A stretch of DNA of 64,000 nucleotides from Pedobacter sp. Leaf216 (GTDB taxonomy: Bacteria > Bacteroidota > Bacteroidia > Sphingobacteriales > Sphingobacteriaceae). Within the stretch, counting starts at the first letter, position 1; each line of letters opens with the position of its first letter. Positions 53,234-62,104 of this stretch are shown piece after piece. The notes under the pieces are model-generated. The model searched no databases. It was not told where the DNA came from and saw only the letters and a program-made list of their open reading frames with translations. Location: NCBI RefSeq assembly GCF_001421515.1, contig NZ_LMKM01000035.1:148943-212942 (forward strand), read 5' to 3'. The position numbers were made by a program, and so were the translations under genes.

Positions 53234-54658
53234 ATGTCACAGTCTACAAAGACACAGGGCAAACTTTCGTCTTTTTTCGATATTCTCCTGCAATCTTTAA
53301 AAGGTCATGAGGTTGATTTAACTTCAATCAGTATTAAACGTGCAATTATTTTATTGGCCATTCCGATGATGTTGGAAATGGCTATGGAATCAGTTTTTGC
53401 ATTAGTTGATTTATATTTTGTTGGCCATTTAGAAAATAGCAGTTATGCAATACAAACCGTTGGTTTAACAGAATCAGTTTTGACCATTATTTACTCTCTT
53501 GCCATTGGTTTAAGTATGGCTGCAACTGCGGTAGTTGCCCGGAGAATAGGTGAAAAAAATCCAGAAGCAGCATCAAAGGCTGGCATGCAGACCATATTGA
53601 TTGCAGTTTTTGTAAATATTTTAATCAGCATTTTAGGATTAATTTACGCAAAGGATATCTTACTGCTAATGGGCGCTTCAACTGAAACGGCAAATCATGG
53701 CACCACTTTCGTTCAGATAATGATGGGTGGAAGTATTATTATTGTACTTTTATTCCTAATCAATGGGATTTTTCGTGGTGCAGGCAACGCAGCAATTGCG
53801 ATGCGGAGTTTATGGATTGCCAACATTGCAAACATCATCCTCTGCCCTATTTTTATTAACGGTTTCGGACCTATCCCGGCTTTTGGTTTAACAGGTGCTG
53901 CAATTGCCACCACAATCGGACGAGGCTTTGGTGTTATCTACCAGGTTTATAGTCTGTTCAGTGGAAAAAATACATTAAAAATACGCATCAGTCATTTTGT
54001 ACCTGATTTTACACAAATTAAAGCCATTATAAAGATTGCTGCCCCAGCTATTTTCCAGTTTGTGATTGCGAGTTGTAGCTGGGTATTTTTAGCGGAGCTG
54101 GTTGCTACTACGGGTGGTGACGAAGGTTCTGCAGGTTACCAAACTGCATTGCGCCTAATGATGTTTTTTATGTTGCCCGCCTGGGGATTAAGTAATGCAG
54201 CTGCAACATTGGTAGGTCAGAATTTAGGTGCAGGCCTTGTAGACCGTGCTGAAAAATCAGTTTTCCAAACCTTAAAGTATATTTTGATATTTATGGCAGT
54301 TGTAAGTGTACTTTTTCTTACCTGCGGGCATCTTTTTGCTGCGTTTTTCACTTCCGATGAAAAGGTAATTGCCATAGCAAGTAGAGCGTTAAAAATTTTA
54401 AGCATTGGTTTTGTAATTTACGGAGCCGCAATGGTATTTAGTAGCGCATTTAATGGTGCTGGTGATACCTGGACGCCCACCAAAATTAATATTTTTGCAT
54501 TCTGGCTTTTCCAGATTCCATTGGCTTATTTTTTAGCTAAATTTTTAGATATGGGCCCAACAGGTGTTTTTATTGCCATTCCAACCGCCGAGGCAGGTAT
54601 TGCAATAGCTGCTTATATCCTGTTTAAAAAAGGTAAATGGAAGAAAAAAATGGTTTAA
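53234..54658 (+). CDS. MATE-family multidrug efflux transporter
   Basis: 474 residues, 12 membrane segments expected. The protein starts with a hydrophilic part of about 30 residues, then IKRAIILLAIPMMLEMAMES, the conserved MATE N-terminus. Typical repeats are GLTESVLTIIYSLAIGLSMA, FLINGIFRGAGNAAIAM, GWLSNAAATLVGQNLGAG-like sequence near the second half (LSNAAATLVGQNLGAG) and GAAMVFSSAFNGAGDTWTP. Such pumps use sodium or proton gradients to export cationic drugs. The upstream leader peptide and alternative hairpins suggest drug-responsive control, so macrolides or other ribosome inhibitors may be inducers. Confidence 0.95.
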   Translation: MSQSTKTQGKLSSFFDILLQSLKGHEVDLTSISIKRAIILLAIPMMLEMAMESVFALVDLYFVGHLENSSYAIQTVGLTESVLTIIYSLAIGLSMAATAVVARRIGEKNPEAASKAGMQTILIAVFVNILISILGLIYAKDILLLMGASTETANHGTTFVQIMMGGSIIIVLLFLINGIFRGAGNAAIAMRSLWIANIANIILCPIFINGFGPIPAFGLTGAAIATTIGRGFGVIYQVYSLFSGKNTLKIRISHFVPDFTQIKAIIKIAAPAIFQFVIASCSWVFLAELVATTGGDEGSAGYQTALRLMMFFMLPAWGLSNAAATLVGQNLGAGLVDRAEKSVFQTLKYILIFMAVVSVLFLTCGHLFAAFFTSDEKVIAIASRALKILSIGFVIYGAAMVFSSAFNGAGDTWTPTKINIFAFWLFQIPLAYFLAKFLDMGPTGVFIAIPTAEAGIAIAAYILFKKGKWKKKMV

Positions 54659-54696
54659 ATTTTTTATGGAATAAATAAAAAAAACTTCATAAAAGT

Positions 54697-54730
54697 TCGC
54701 CTTTGCGAGGCAAGAAGCAATCTTTAAGCA
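54697..54730 (+). repeat. Half-copy of the dispersed GCGAG...GAAGCAATC repeat
   Basis: TTTGCGAGGCAAGAAGCAAT then CTTTAAGC, corresponding to the left arm of the element at 37611-37701. The right arm is missing. Confidence 0.5.
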
Positions 54731-54866
54731 CACGCAAGGGATGGTACTCACTCAAAATGTATTTTACAAACCATCTCTTCGATAACAGAAAAGTCACTGT
54801 ATTTGCTTTTCAAATCAAAGTGTTTTGCAGCAATATTTTCTAGATTAAAAATTACCTTAAAAAACA

Positions 54867-54874
54867 TATCTTTG
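54867..54874 (+). promoter_or_regulatory. Predicted -7 element for lepA
   Basis: TATCTTTG ends only seven bases before the ATG. The transcript would start at or within a base or two of the start codon, so a leaderless mRNA is possible. Confidence 0.45.
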
Positions 54875-54881
54875 CGCAAAG

Positions 54882-56669
54882 ATGAAGCATATACGTAATT
54901 TTTGCATTATTGCACATATCGACCATGGTAAAAGTACTTTGGCTGATAGGTTATTAGAATACACCGAGACAATTTCCAAGCGCGAAGCGCAGGCACAATT
55001 GCTCGATAACATGGATTTAGAGCGTGAGAGAGGCATAACGATTAAAAGTCATGCCATACAAATGAACTATAAAGTTGGTGATATTGAATATAATTTCAAC
55101 CTTATTGATACACCCGGCCACGTAGATTTTTCTTACGAAGTTTCCCGTTCGATTGCTGCCTGCGAGGGGGCACTCTTAATTGTAGATGCTTCGCAAGGTA
55201 TTCAGGCACAAACGATTTCCAACTTATATTTAGCTTTAGAGCACGACCTTGAAATTATTCCGATTTTAAATAAAATGGATTTACCGGGGGCAATGCCTGA
55301 AGAAGTAAAAGACCAGATTATTGACTTGATCGGATGTAAGCGGGAAGATATTATTCCAGCATCTGGTAAAACCGGATTGGGTATTCCTGATATTATCCAA
55401 GCTATTGTAGACCGCGTTCCTGCACCTGTTGGCAATCCGGAAGCACCATTACAAGCATTGATTTTCGATTCAGTTTTTAACTCTTTTAGGGGGATTATTG
55501 CTTACTACAAGGTTGTTAATGGCGAGATTAAAAAAGGTGATAAAGTAAAATTTATCAATACAGGGAAAGAATATTTAGCTGATGAAGTAGGTATTTTAAA
55601 ACTGGATATGGCACCACGTAATGTGGTTAAAACCGGAGATGTGGGTTACATTATTTCCGGGATTAAAGAAGCCAGAGAAGTAAAAGTTGGTGATACAATT
55701 ACAACTACAGCAAGACCGTCACTGGATGCAATACAAGGATTTGAAGAGGTAAAACCAATGGTTTTTGCAGGTATTTATCCTGTTGATACTGATGAATTTG
55801 AAGAACTTCGCGAGGCAATGCACAAGTTGCAACTCAATGATGCATCTATCGTTTTCGAACCTGAAAGCTCTGCAGCACTAGGTTTTGGTTTCCGTTGCGG
55901 ATTCCTGGGCATGTTGCACATGGAGATTATTCAGGAACGTTTGGAGCGCGAATTCGACATGACGGTAATTACTACCGTTCCCAACGTATCTTACATTGCG
56001 CACACCACTAAAGGTGATGAAATTTTTGTAAATAATCCATCTGATTTACCTGATCCAAGTAAATTAGATTCTGTTGAAGAACCATTTATCAAAGCCAACA
56101 TTATTACAAAAGCCGATTTTGTTGGCCCTGTAATGTCACTTTGTATTCAGAAAAGAGGAACAATTGTAAATCAATCCTATTTAACATCTGACCGTGTTGA
56201 GTTGGTTTTTGAAATGCCAATGGGCGAAATTGTATTCGATTTTTATGATAAATTAAAAACAATTTCAAAAGGCTACGCATCATTCGATTATCATCAGATC
56301 GGTTACCGTAAATCAGATTTGGTTCGTTTAGATATGTTAATAAATGATGAGCCGGTTGATGCTCTTTCCTCATTAATCCACAGAAGCAATGCTTACGATT
56401 TCGGAAAGAAAATTTGCGAAAAATTAAGAGAATTAATCCCTCGTCAACAGTTCGAGATTAAAATACAAGCCTCTATCGGTGCGAAAGTTATTGCGCGCGA
56501 AACATTGAGTGCCTTACGTAAAGATGTAACCGCCAAATGTTATGGAGGTGATATTTCCCGTAAACGTAAATTACTGGAAAAGCAGAAAAAAGGTAAAAAA
56601 CGTATGCGCCAGGTTGGAAATGTAGAAATTCCACAAAGTGCATTTATGGCGGTTTTAAAATTAGATTAA
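54882..56669 (+). CDS. lepA: Elongation factor 4 (LepA)
   Basis: 595 residues. GTPase motifs: AHIDHGKSTLADR (G1), RGITIKSH (G2), DTPGHVDF (G3) and NKMDLPG (G4). The characteristic LepA C-terminal domain follows (KCYGGDISRKRKLLEKQKKG). It binds the ribosome and promotes correct initiation or back-translocation under stress. It is well conserved over its whole length. The stop is immediately followed by a palindromic repeat and then folD. Confidence 0.98.
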   Translation: MKHIRNFCIIAHIDHGKSTLADRLLEYTETISKREAQAQLLDNMDLERERGITIKSHAIQMNYKVGDIEYNFNLIDTPGHVDFSYEVSRSIAACEGALLIVDASQGIQAQTISNLYLALEHDLEIIPILNKMDLPGAMPEEVKDQIIDLIGCKREDIIPASGKTGLGIPDIIQAIVDRVPAPVGNPEAPLQALIFDSVFNSFRGIIAYYKVVNGEIKKGDKVKFINTGKEYLADEVGILKLDMAPRNVVKTGDVGYIISGIKEAREVKVGDTITTTARPSLDAIQGFEEVKPMVFAGIYPVDTDEFEELREAMHKLQLNDASIVFEPESSAALGFGFRCGFLGMLHMEIIQERLEREFDMTVITTVPNVSYIAHTTKGDEIFVNNPSDLPDPSKLDSVEEPFIKANIITKADFVGPVMSLCIQKRGTIVNQSYLTSDRVELVFEMPMGEIVFDFYDKLKTISKGYASFDYHQIGYRKSDLVRLDMLINDEPVDALSSLIHRSNAYDFGKKICEKLRELIPRQQFEIKIQASIGAKVIARETLSALRKDVTAKCYGGDISRKRKLLEKQKKGKKRMRQVGNVEIPQSAFMAVLKLD

Positions 56670-56695
56670 CCCCTAGCCCCCTGAAGGGGGGAATT
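56669..56695. repeat. Dispersed CCCCCTGAAGGGGG-type repeat, intergenic copy
   Basis: CCCTAGCCCCCTGAAGGGGG. It is an inverted copy of the sequence at 56772-56797 inside folD. Elements of this class are common between genes in Bacteroidota. Confidence 0.6.
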
Positions 56696-56753
56696 ATTGG
56701 TGAGTTTTATTAAGTTAAATCTTAAATTATAAAATTATAACGAAGCAAGTTAT

Positions 56754-57674
56754 ATGAGCGATACAAATTCAAAGTCCCCTTCAGGGGATTTAGTGGTATT
56801 ATTAGACGGTAAATACGTATCAGAAAAAGTTAAAGTTCAGATTGCAGAAGAAGCTGCAGAATTTTTGAATAAAAGTGGCCGCAAACCACACTTAGTTGCC
56901 ATTTTAGTAGGTAATGACGGCGGTAGTGAAACTTACGTAGCGAGTAAAATGAAAAACTGCGAAAAAGTCGGTTTTAAATCTTCATTGCACCGCTATGATA
57001 ATTCAGTAACTGAAGCAGAATTGCTGGCAAAAATTGAAGAAATTAATCAGGATGATGATGTGGATGGCTTAATTGTTCAATTGCCTTTGCCAAAACATAT
57101 TGATCCGGAGAAAGTAACCGAAACGATCGATCACCGAAAAGATGTGGATGGTTTCCACCCTGTAAATTTAGGTAGGATGATGCGCAATCTTCCATGCTTT
57201 ATTCCGGCAACGCCCTATGGCATTTTACTGATGTTGCAAGAATATGGTATTGATACAAGCGGAAAGCATTGTGTTGTAGTGGGAAGAAGTAATATTGTAG
57301 GTAGCCCAATGAGTATTTTAATGGCTCGTAATGCTAATCCCGGCAATTGTACGGTAACACTCACCCACTCGCGTACAAAGGATTTGAAAGAGCAAATTCT
57401 TCAGGCTGATATTGTGATTGCAGCTATTGGTAAAAAGAATTTTGTTACTGCTGATATGGTTAAAACCGGGGCAATTATAATTGATGTAGGCATTAACCGT
57501 GAAACTTCTACCGAAACGAAATCTGGATTTAAGTTATATGGTGATGTAGATTTCGAAAACGTTGCACCTAAGGCTTCTTACATTACGCCTGTTCCTGGAG
57601 GAGTTGGTTTGATGACCATTGTGGGTTTATTGAAAAATACACTGGCATCTGCAAGGAAAGAGATCTATTCTTAA
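56754..57674 (+). CDS. folD: Methylenetetrahydrofolate dehydrogenase/cyclohydrolase
   Basis: 306 residues. Key motifs: YVASKMKNCEKVGF (catalytic Lys), QLPLPKHIDPEKV, HPVNLGRMM, VVVGRSNIVGSPM and TPVPGGVGLMTI. The enzyme interconverts methylene-, methenyl- and formyl-tetrahydrofolate. The first 14 residues (to about GDLVV) precede the standard start LLDGKYVSEK and are encoded by a palindromic repeat (56772-56797), so they look like an acquired extension. It is a single gene, 84 bases after lepA. Confidence 0.97.
   Translation: MSDTNSKSPSGDLVVLLDGKYVSEKVKVQIAEEAAEFLNKSGRKPHLVAILVGNDGGSETYVASKMKNCEKVGFKSSLHRYDNSVTEAELLAKIEEINQDDDVDGLIVQLPLPKHIDPEKVTETIDHRKDVDGFHPVNLGRMMRNLPCFIPATPYGILLMLQEYGIDTSGKHCVVVGRSNIVGSPMSILMARNANPGNCTVTLTHSRTKDLKEQILQADIVIAAIGKKNFVTADMVKTGAIIIDVGINRETSTETKSGFKLYGDVDFENVAPKASYITPVPGGVGLMTIVGLLKNTLASARKEIYS
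56772..56797. repeat. Dispersed repeat inside the 5' coding end of folD
   Basis: AGTCCCCTTCAGGGGATTTA and flanks. In frame it encodes KSPSGDLVV. It is the reverse complement type of the copy at 56669. Confidence 0.6.
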
Positions 57675-57723
57675 GTTAGAATCATTAGGGCTTGAAGTTA
57701 AAGCCATTGCCCATAAAAATATT

Positions 57724-57751
57724 AAAGCGGTTCAATAAATTGAACCGCTTT
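57724..57751 (+). terminator. Terminator of folD
   Basis: AAAGCGGTTCAA-TAAA-TTGAACCGCTTT followed by Ts: a perfect 12-bp stem. Confidence 0.9.
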
Positions 57752-57789
57752 TTTTACGTATGAAATTTTTTATTATCACGTAGAATGTT

Positions 57790-57797
57790 TAAATTTG
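57790..57797 (+). promoter_or_regulatory. Predicted -7 element for the toxin-antitoxin operon
   Basis: TAAATTTG fits TAnnTTTG, 17 bases before the antitoxin start. Confidence 0.4.
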
Positions 57798-57814
57798 AAT
57801 AAGAACATTATAAT

Positions 57815-58075
57815 ATGGATACCAAATTAACTTTAAGTTTTGATCAGGATGTTGTAGCAAAGGCAAAAAAATATGCTGCCGATAACAACATTAGTTTATC
57901 GCGTTTAATAGAGCATTTATTAACGCAGGTAACCGCCAAAGAATACAAATCTTTAGAGGATTATCCTATTGCAGATTGGGTAAGTATGGTTGCTGAAGGT
58001 GAAGTTGAGTATAAAAAATCACCAAAAAAAACTCGTCAGGATTCGAAAGATGAATTTTTTGCATCTAAGAAATAA
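57815..58075 (+). CDS. DUF6364-type antitoxin (ribbon-helix-helix)
   Basis: 86 residues. The N-terminus (TKLTLSFDQDVVAKAKKYA, NNISLSRLIEHLL) has the strand and two helices of a ribbon-helix-helix DNA-binding domain. The acidic/basic C-terminal tail would contact the toxin. The downstream PIN gene starts 3 bases after the stop, giving the usual antitoxin-first order. It should repress its own promoter. Assignment rests on fold pattern and the gene pair. Confidence 0.8.
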   Translation: MDTKLTLSFDQDVVAKAKKYAADNNISLSRLIEHLLTQVTAKEYKSLEDYPIADWVSMVAEGEVEYKKSPKKTRQDSKDEFFASKK

Positions 58076-58078
58076 CAT

Positions 58079-58498
58079 ATGAAGATCTTTTTAGATGCTA
58101 ATGTTTTAGTTTCAGTATTAAATAAGGAATATCCACTTTATACCTACTCCTCCAGAATTTTAAGTTTAGCATCTCACCCAAAATTTGAAGTATATACCTC
58201 TCCGCTTTGTTTGGCTATTGCATTTTATTTCGCAGAAAAGAAGCACAATGCACAACTTGCAAAACAGAAAATAGATTTACTTTGCCGATATATTAAAATT
58301 GCTCCCAACGCTTCTGAAGGGGTTTCAAATACCTTGAAGAATAAATCAATACATGATTTTGAGGATGGTTTAGAATATTATGCCGCTAAAACAGTTGGCA
58401 GTATGTGTATTGTAACTGAAGACATAAAGGATTTTTATTTTTCAGAAATAGAAGTTTTAAATTGTCAGGATTTTTTTAAAAGATTCTTACTCAATTAG
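58079..58498 (+). CDS. PIN-domain toxin (VapC-like ribonuclease)
   Basis: 139 residues. The PIN pattern of acidic residues is present: Asp6 in MKIFLDANVLVS, Glu95/Asp96 in DFEDGLEYYAA and Asp115 in IVTEDIKDFYF. The end (EIEVLNCQDFFKRF) is typical of this toxin subgroup. Such enzymes cleave tRNA or rRNA using magnesium when free of the antitoxin. It forms a two-gene operon with the ribbon-helix-helix gene. Target RNA unknown. Confidence 0.85.
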   Translation: MKIFLDANVLVSVLNKEYPLYTYSSRILSLASHPKFEVYTSPLCLAIAFYFAEKKHNAQLAKQKIDLLCRYIKIAPNASEGVSNTLKNKSIHDFEDGLEYYAAKTVGSMCIVTEDIKDFYFSEIEVLNCQDFFKRFLLN

Positions 58499-58538
58499 TT
58501 GCTCAGTGTTTAATTAAATGTGCAATAGCTTTTTATAT

Positions 58539-58874
58539 TTATCCCCACAGTTTACTCCACCAGCTTTCTTCAAAACCGATATATAATCCATCTTCGCGCA
58601 ATTCTGTTGGGTAGATATTAATATAATCTCCTTGCCCTTCTGCACCTCTTCCTGTGCTTAAACTGTACTCGTACCGATGGATCGGGCAAACCAAGTTTCC
58701 ATTTTTGCACCAAGCACCACTAAAATGACCGCCTGCATGAGGGCAATGCGATTGTGTTGCAATAATCTTGTTTTCATTATTAATCAGACAGATCTGCTTC
58801 CCGGCAACTTCAATGGTTTTGATAGTCTCCGGATGGGGAATCTGATTATTATTTAGTGCCTTAAACCACTTCAT
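58539..58874 (-). CDS. Rieske [2Fe-2S] domain protein
   Basis: 111 residues from the ATG at 58874 (MKWFKALN); a TTG at 58892 would only add six residues. Cluster ligands: Cys-x-His in SHCPHAGG and Cys-x-x-His in CPIHRYEYS, in the usual two-box order. It is soluble, with no signal peptide or membrane anchor, so it resembles ferredoxin-type Rieske proteins (as in nitrite reductase small subunits or dioxygenase ferredoxins). No partner oxygenase or reductase is nearby. Convergent with the PIN toxin gene. Confidence 0.9.
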   Translation of the reverse strand: MKWFKALNNNQIPHPETIKTIEVAGKQICLINNENKIIATQSHCPHAGGHFSGAWCKNGNLVCPIHRYEYSLSTGRGAEGQGDYINIYPTELREDGLYIGFEESWWSKLWG

Positions 58875-58981
58875 GTTGCTAAAATACAGCAAATAAATAT
58901 CACTCTTATTTCATCTTTACATTAAATTTCAAAAGAGAAACTGCTTCACCATATTTTTTTAAGATATTTGCATCCTCAAAA

Positions 58982-59605
58982 ATGAAACAAGACATACCAG
59001 AAGACGGCACATTACTTCCTTTAATGGAAGAGTTTTACACCATACAAGGCGAAGGATTTAATACTGGTAAAGCAGCGTATTTTATCCGTTTAGGGGGCTG
59101 CGATGTAGGTTGCCACTGGTGCGATGTTAAAGAAAGCTGGGATGCTGAGATGCATCCGCTTACCCCATCAGATGTTATTGTGCAAAATGCAGATAAATTT
59201 CCGGGCAAAGCTGTTGTAATTACTGGTGGTGAACCTTTAATCTACAATCTGGATTATTTGACAAGTAAATTAAAAGAAAGAGGTATTTTAACTTTTATAG
59301 AAACTTCTGGAGCTTATCCGCTATCGGGCAATTGGGACTGGATCTGCTTATCTCCAAAGAAATTTAAAGCACCCAGACCAGATATTACGCCTTTTGCACA
59401 CGAATTAAAGGTGATCGTTTTTAATAAAAGTGATTTTAAATGGGCAGAAGAATATGCAGCAATGGTTTCGCCTACCTGTAAACTCTATCTTCAGCCCGAA
59501 TGGTCTAAATCAAAAGAAATCACACCTTTAATTATTGAATACGTAATGGCTAATCCTAAATGGGAAATTTCTTTACAAACGCATAAATTTTTAAATATTC
59601 CTTAA
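58982..59605 (+). CDS. queE: 7-carboxy-7-deazaguanine synthase
   Basis: 207 residues. The radical SAM cluster motif is GGCDVGCHWC (Cys-x3-Cys-x2-Cys), preceded by FYTIQGEGFNTGKAAYFIR, and VVITGGEPLIY follows. It makes the 7-deazaguanine core from CPH4 in queuosine synthesis, using SAM and a 4Fe-4S cluster. The other queuosine genes are not in the window. The PorE-like gene follows 37 bases later on the same strand, possibly cotranscribed. Confidence 0.95.
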   Translation: MKQDIPEDGTLLPLMEEFYTIQGEGFNTGKAAYFIRLGGCDVGCHWCDVKESWDAEMHPLTPSDVIVQNADKFPGKAVVITGGEPLIYNLDYLTSKLKERGILTFIETSGAYPLSGNWDWICLSPKKFKAPRPDITPFAHELKVIVFNKSDFKWAEEYAAMVSPTCKLYLQPEWSKSKEITPLIIEYVMANPKWEISLQTHKFLNIP

Positions 59606-59642
59606 AAATAATACATTAGCTTTATAACCAAATGTTAATGTA

Positions 59643-61529
59643 ATGAAATTTCGTCTCTTCCTCATCTTTAGCATAATGAGCTTTTATTGCTTTGGGCAAA
59701 GCTCATCCAATAAAAAAGCACAATCTTTTTTCGAAAAAGCAGGTCCGCTGATTGAAAAACTCGATTATGCAGCGGCAGAAATGGCTTTAAAAAGCGCGGT
59801 TGATGCCGATCCGTTATTTCAGGGCGCTTACATTGCACTTGCTAATGTTCAAAAAGCACAAAAGAAATATCCTGATGCTAAAGCTGCTTATGAAAAAGCA
59901 ATTCTGATCAATAAATCTGTAACTCCCGCAGTAATTTATGGCCTTGCTGAAATGGAATTTGCCACGCAGGATTATACAAAAGCAAAGCAACATTTTGAAG
60001 AATTTTTATCGTTGGATGCTTCTTCAGAAAGGGCGAAAAAATCAAAAAAATATCTTTTGGATTGCGATTTTGCACTTCCTGCAATTGCAAAACCTGTAAA
60101 ATACAGTCCTGTAAATTTAGGTGAAGGCGTGAATACGGCTGATGCAGAATATTTCCCTGCATTAACAGCTGATGGAGAAACAATGGTATTTACCCGTCAG
60201 GTAAATGGAAATGAAGATTTTTGGACCGCTCAGCTCAAAAATAATAAATGGGAAACTGCCACCCCTTTATCTACTAAAATAAATACAACACGTTACAATG
60301 AAGGCGCACAAACAATTTCACCTGACGGAAAATATTTGTTTTTTACAGGTTGTAACCGTCCAGATGGTTTAGGGCGATGTGATATTTATGTTTCACATCG
60401 TGAAGGAAAAGACTGGGGCGAACCTTACAATGTTGGTAAACCCATTAATTCCGAATTTTGGGAGTCGCAACCTGCAATCAGTCCAGATGGAAGAACTTTA
60501 TATTTTATCAGCAACAGGCCCGGCGGATCCGGAGGTTATGATATTTGGAAAAGCACCATTACAGATGATGCCAAATGGGGACCGGCAATTAATTTAGGTC
60601 CGGATATCAATACCGCTTTCGATGAAAATACACCATTTATGCATGCTGATGGCAGAACCTTGTATTTCTCGTCTGACGGTTGGCCAGGTTTCGGAAATAA
60701 AGACATTTATTATAGCAGGCAGGAAATTGATGGCAAATGGCAAAAACCTATCAATATGGGTTATCCGATAAATTCTTTTGAAGATGAAAGCGGTTTGGTG
60801 GTTAGTGCTGATGGAAATTATGGTCTTTTTTCTTCCAATTTAAAAGGTGGATTTGGCATGCAGGATATTTACAGTTTTGGCATTCCTGAGGCGGCAAAGC
60901 CTATGAAAGTTTCATACGTGAAAGGAATTGTAAGGGATAAGGATAGTAAAAAAACGATTGAAAGTAACGTACAGGTGGTTGACTTAAAAACCAATAAAAC
61001 AGTTTTCGACGATTATACTGATCCCGAAACAGGTCAATTTCTCGCTGTAATGCCTGTTGGCAGTAATTATTTGTTTAATGTTAATGCTGAAGGTTACATG
61101 TTCTATTCTGAAAATTTTGAACTTAAGGCCGGTGATATCAATAAACCCTATCAGGTAGAGGTTTACATCGAAAAAATTAAGCAGGGTGGTAATGTTACCT
61201 TAAGAAACATCTTTTTCGATACCAATAAATTTAACCTTTTGCCAGCTTCTATACGTGAGTTGGATTTGTTGATTGAATTTCTACATCAAAATGAAAACGT
61301 TCAAATTGAAATTCAAGGGCATACTGATAACGTTGGAGACGATAAGCTGAATGAAAAGTTATCATTTAATCGTGCAAATGCAGTTTACGAATACCTTATT
61401 AAAAATAGTATTGATGGAAAAAGGCTAACGTTTAAAGGTTTTGGAGCCAGTAAACCAATTGCCGACAATAAAACTGAACTTGGAAGAAAAAACAACCGTA
61501 GAACATCATTTGTGATTACTAAAATGTAA
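59643..61529 (+). CDS. PorE-like OmpA-family protein (TPR, PD40 propeller, regulatory domain, OmpA)
   Basis: 628 residues. Order of parts: signal peptide (FLIFSIMSFYCFGQ), TPR-like helices (about 25-140), PD40/WD40-type propeller repeats (about 160-420, several SPDGRTLYF-like units), a CarboxypepD_reg-like domain (about 425-510), and a C-terminal OmpA domain (about 520-628, IEIQGHTDNVGDDKLNEKLS) that binds peptidoglycan. This is the layout of PorE from the type IX secretion system. The Cys near the signal end is not in a standard lipobox, so lipid attachment is uncertain. Other T9SS genes are not adjacent. Confidence 0.88.
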   Translation: MKFRLFLIFSIMSFYCFGQSSSNKKAQSFFEKAGPLIEKLDYAAAEMALKSAVDADPLFQGAYIALANVQKAQKKYPDAKAAYEKAILINKSVTPAVIYGLAEMEFATQDYTKAKQHFEEFLSLDASSERAKKSKKYLLDCDFALPAIAKPVKYSPVNLGEGVNTADAEYFPALTADGETMVFTRQVNGNEDFWTAQLKNNKWETATPLSTKINTTRYNEGAQTISPDGKYLFFTGCNRPDGLGRCDIYVSHREGKDWGEPYNVGKPINSEFWESQPAISPDGRTLYFISNRPGGSGGYDIWKSTITDDAKWGPAINLGPDINTAFDENTPFMHADGRTLYFSSDGWPGFGNKDIYYSRQEIDGKWQKPINMGYPINSFEDESGLVVSADGNYGLFSSNLKGGFGMQDIYSFGIPEAAKPMKVSYVKGIVRDKDSKKTIESNVQVVDLKTNKTVFDDYTDPETGQFLAVMPVGSNYLFNVNAEGYMFYSENFELKAGDINKPYQVEVYIEKIKQGGNVTLRNIFFDTNKFNLLPASIRELDLLIEFLHQNENVQIEIQGHTDNVGDDKLNEKLSFNRANAVYEYLIKNSIDGKRLTFKGFGASKPIADNKTELGRKNNRRTSFVITKM

Positions 61530-61631
61530 CAAACATATTTAAAATTAGAATTGAAGGTTTCAAGTCGGATTGATTAGATTGACATCAAGACCTTACTAGA
61601 AAACTCATATTAAAGATTAATTAAAATAACA

Positions 61632-62048
61632 ATGTCTCAAGATTATAAAAATCATAAAAGGTTTTATCCATTATTTCATTACTTCACAATACCGTTGGCT
61701 TTTTTAGCTTTAATTTTTACACTTTATTTGTGTAAAACCACTCAAAATCCTTTTTTGGGTTTAATTTTCTTTGCATTTCTATTAATAACCATCGTTGCAA
61801 TTATGGCGAGAACATTTGCTTTAAAAGCACAAGATAGGGCAATACGTGCTGAAGAAAGTCTTCGTTATTTTATCCTTGCTCAAAAACCATTTCCCGGCAG
61901 TATTAAATTGAGTCAGATTTTAGCTTTACGTTTTGCAAGTGATGAAGAGTTTTTAGCTTTGACAGATAGAGCTGTTTCAGAAAATTTATCTTCCGACGAA
62001 ATAAAAAAAGCCATTAAAAATTGGCGTGGAGATTACCATAGAATATAA
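61632..62048 (+). CDS. DUF6526 family membrane protein
   Basis: 138 residues with two membrane helices near the N-terminus (about 15-35 and 42-62) and a cytoplasmic helical C-terminus (about 65-138, ALRFASDEEFLALTDRAV, LSSDEIKKAIKNWRGDY). The sequence fits a Bacteroidota family of unknown function. It is about 100 bases past the PorE-like gene with no clear terminator between. Role unknown. Confidence 0.75.
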   Translation: MSQDYKNHKRFYPLFHYFTIPLAFLALIFTLYLCKTTQNPFLGLIFFAFLLITIVAIMARTFALKAQDRAIRAEESLRYFILAQKPFPGSIKLSQILALRFASDEEFLALTDRAVSENLSSDEIKKAIKNWRGDYHRI

Positions 62049-62104
62049 TTTTGCTCCTAAATGCCCTTATAATTTTTAGAAGTAAGAAAAAAAAGTTTAC
62101 AATC

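Noticed and set aside
57787..57804. A five-codon leader ORF (MFKFE) before the antitoxin
   Set aside because: It overlaps the predicted -7 element, so it would not be transcribed.
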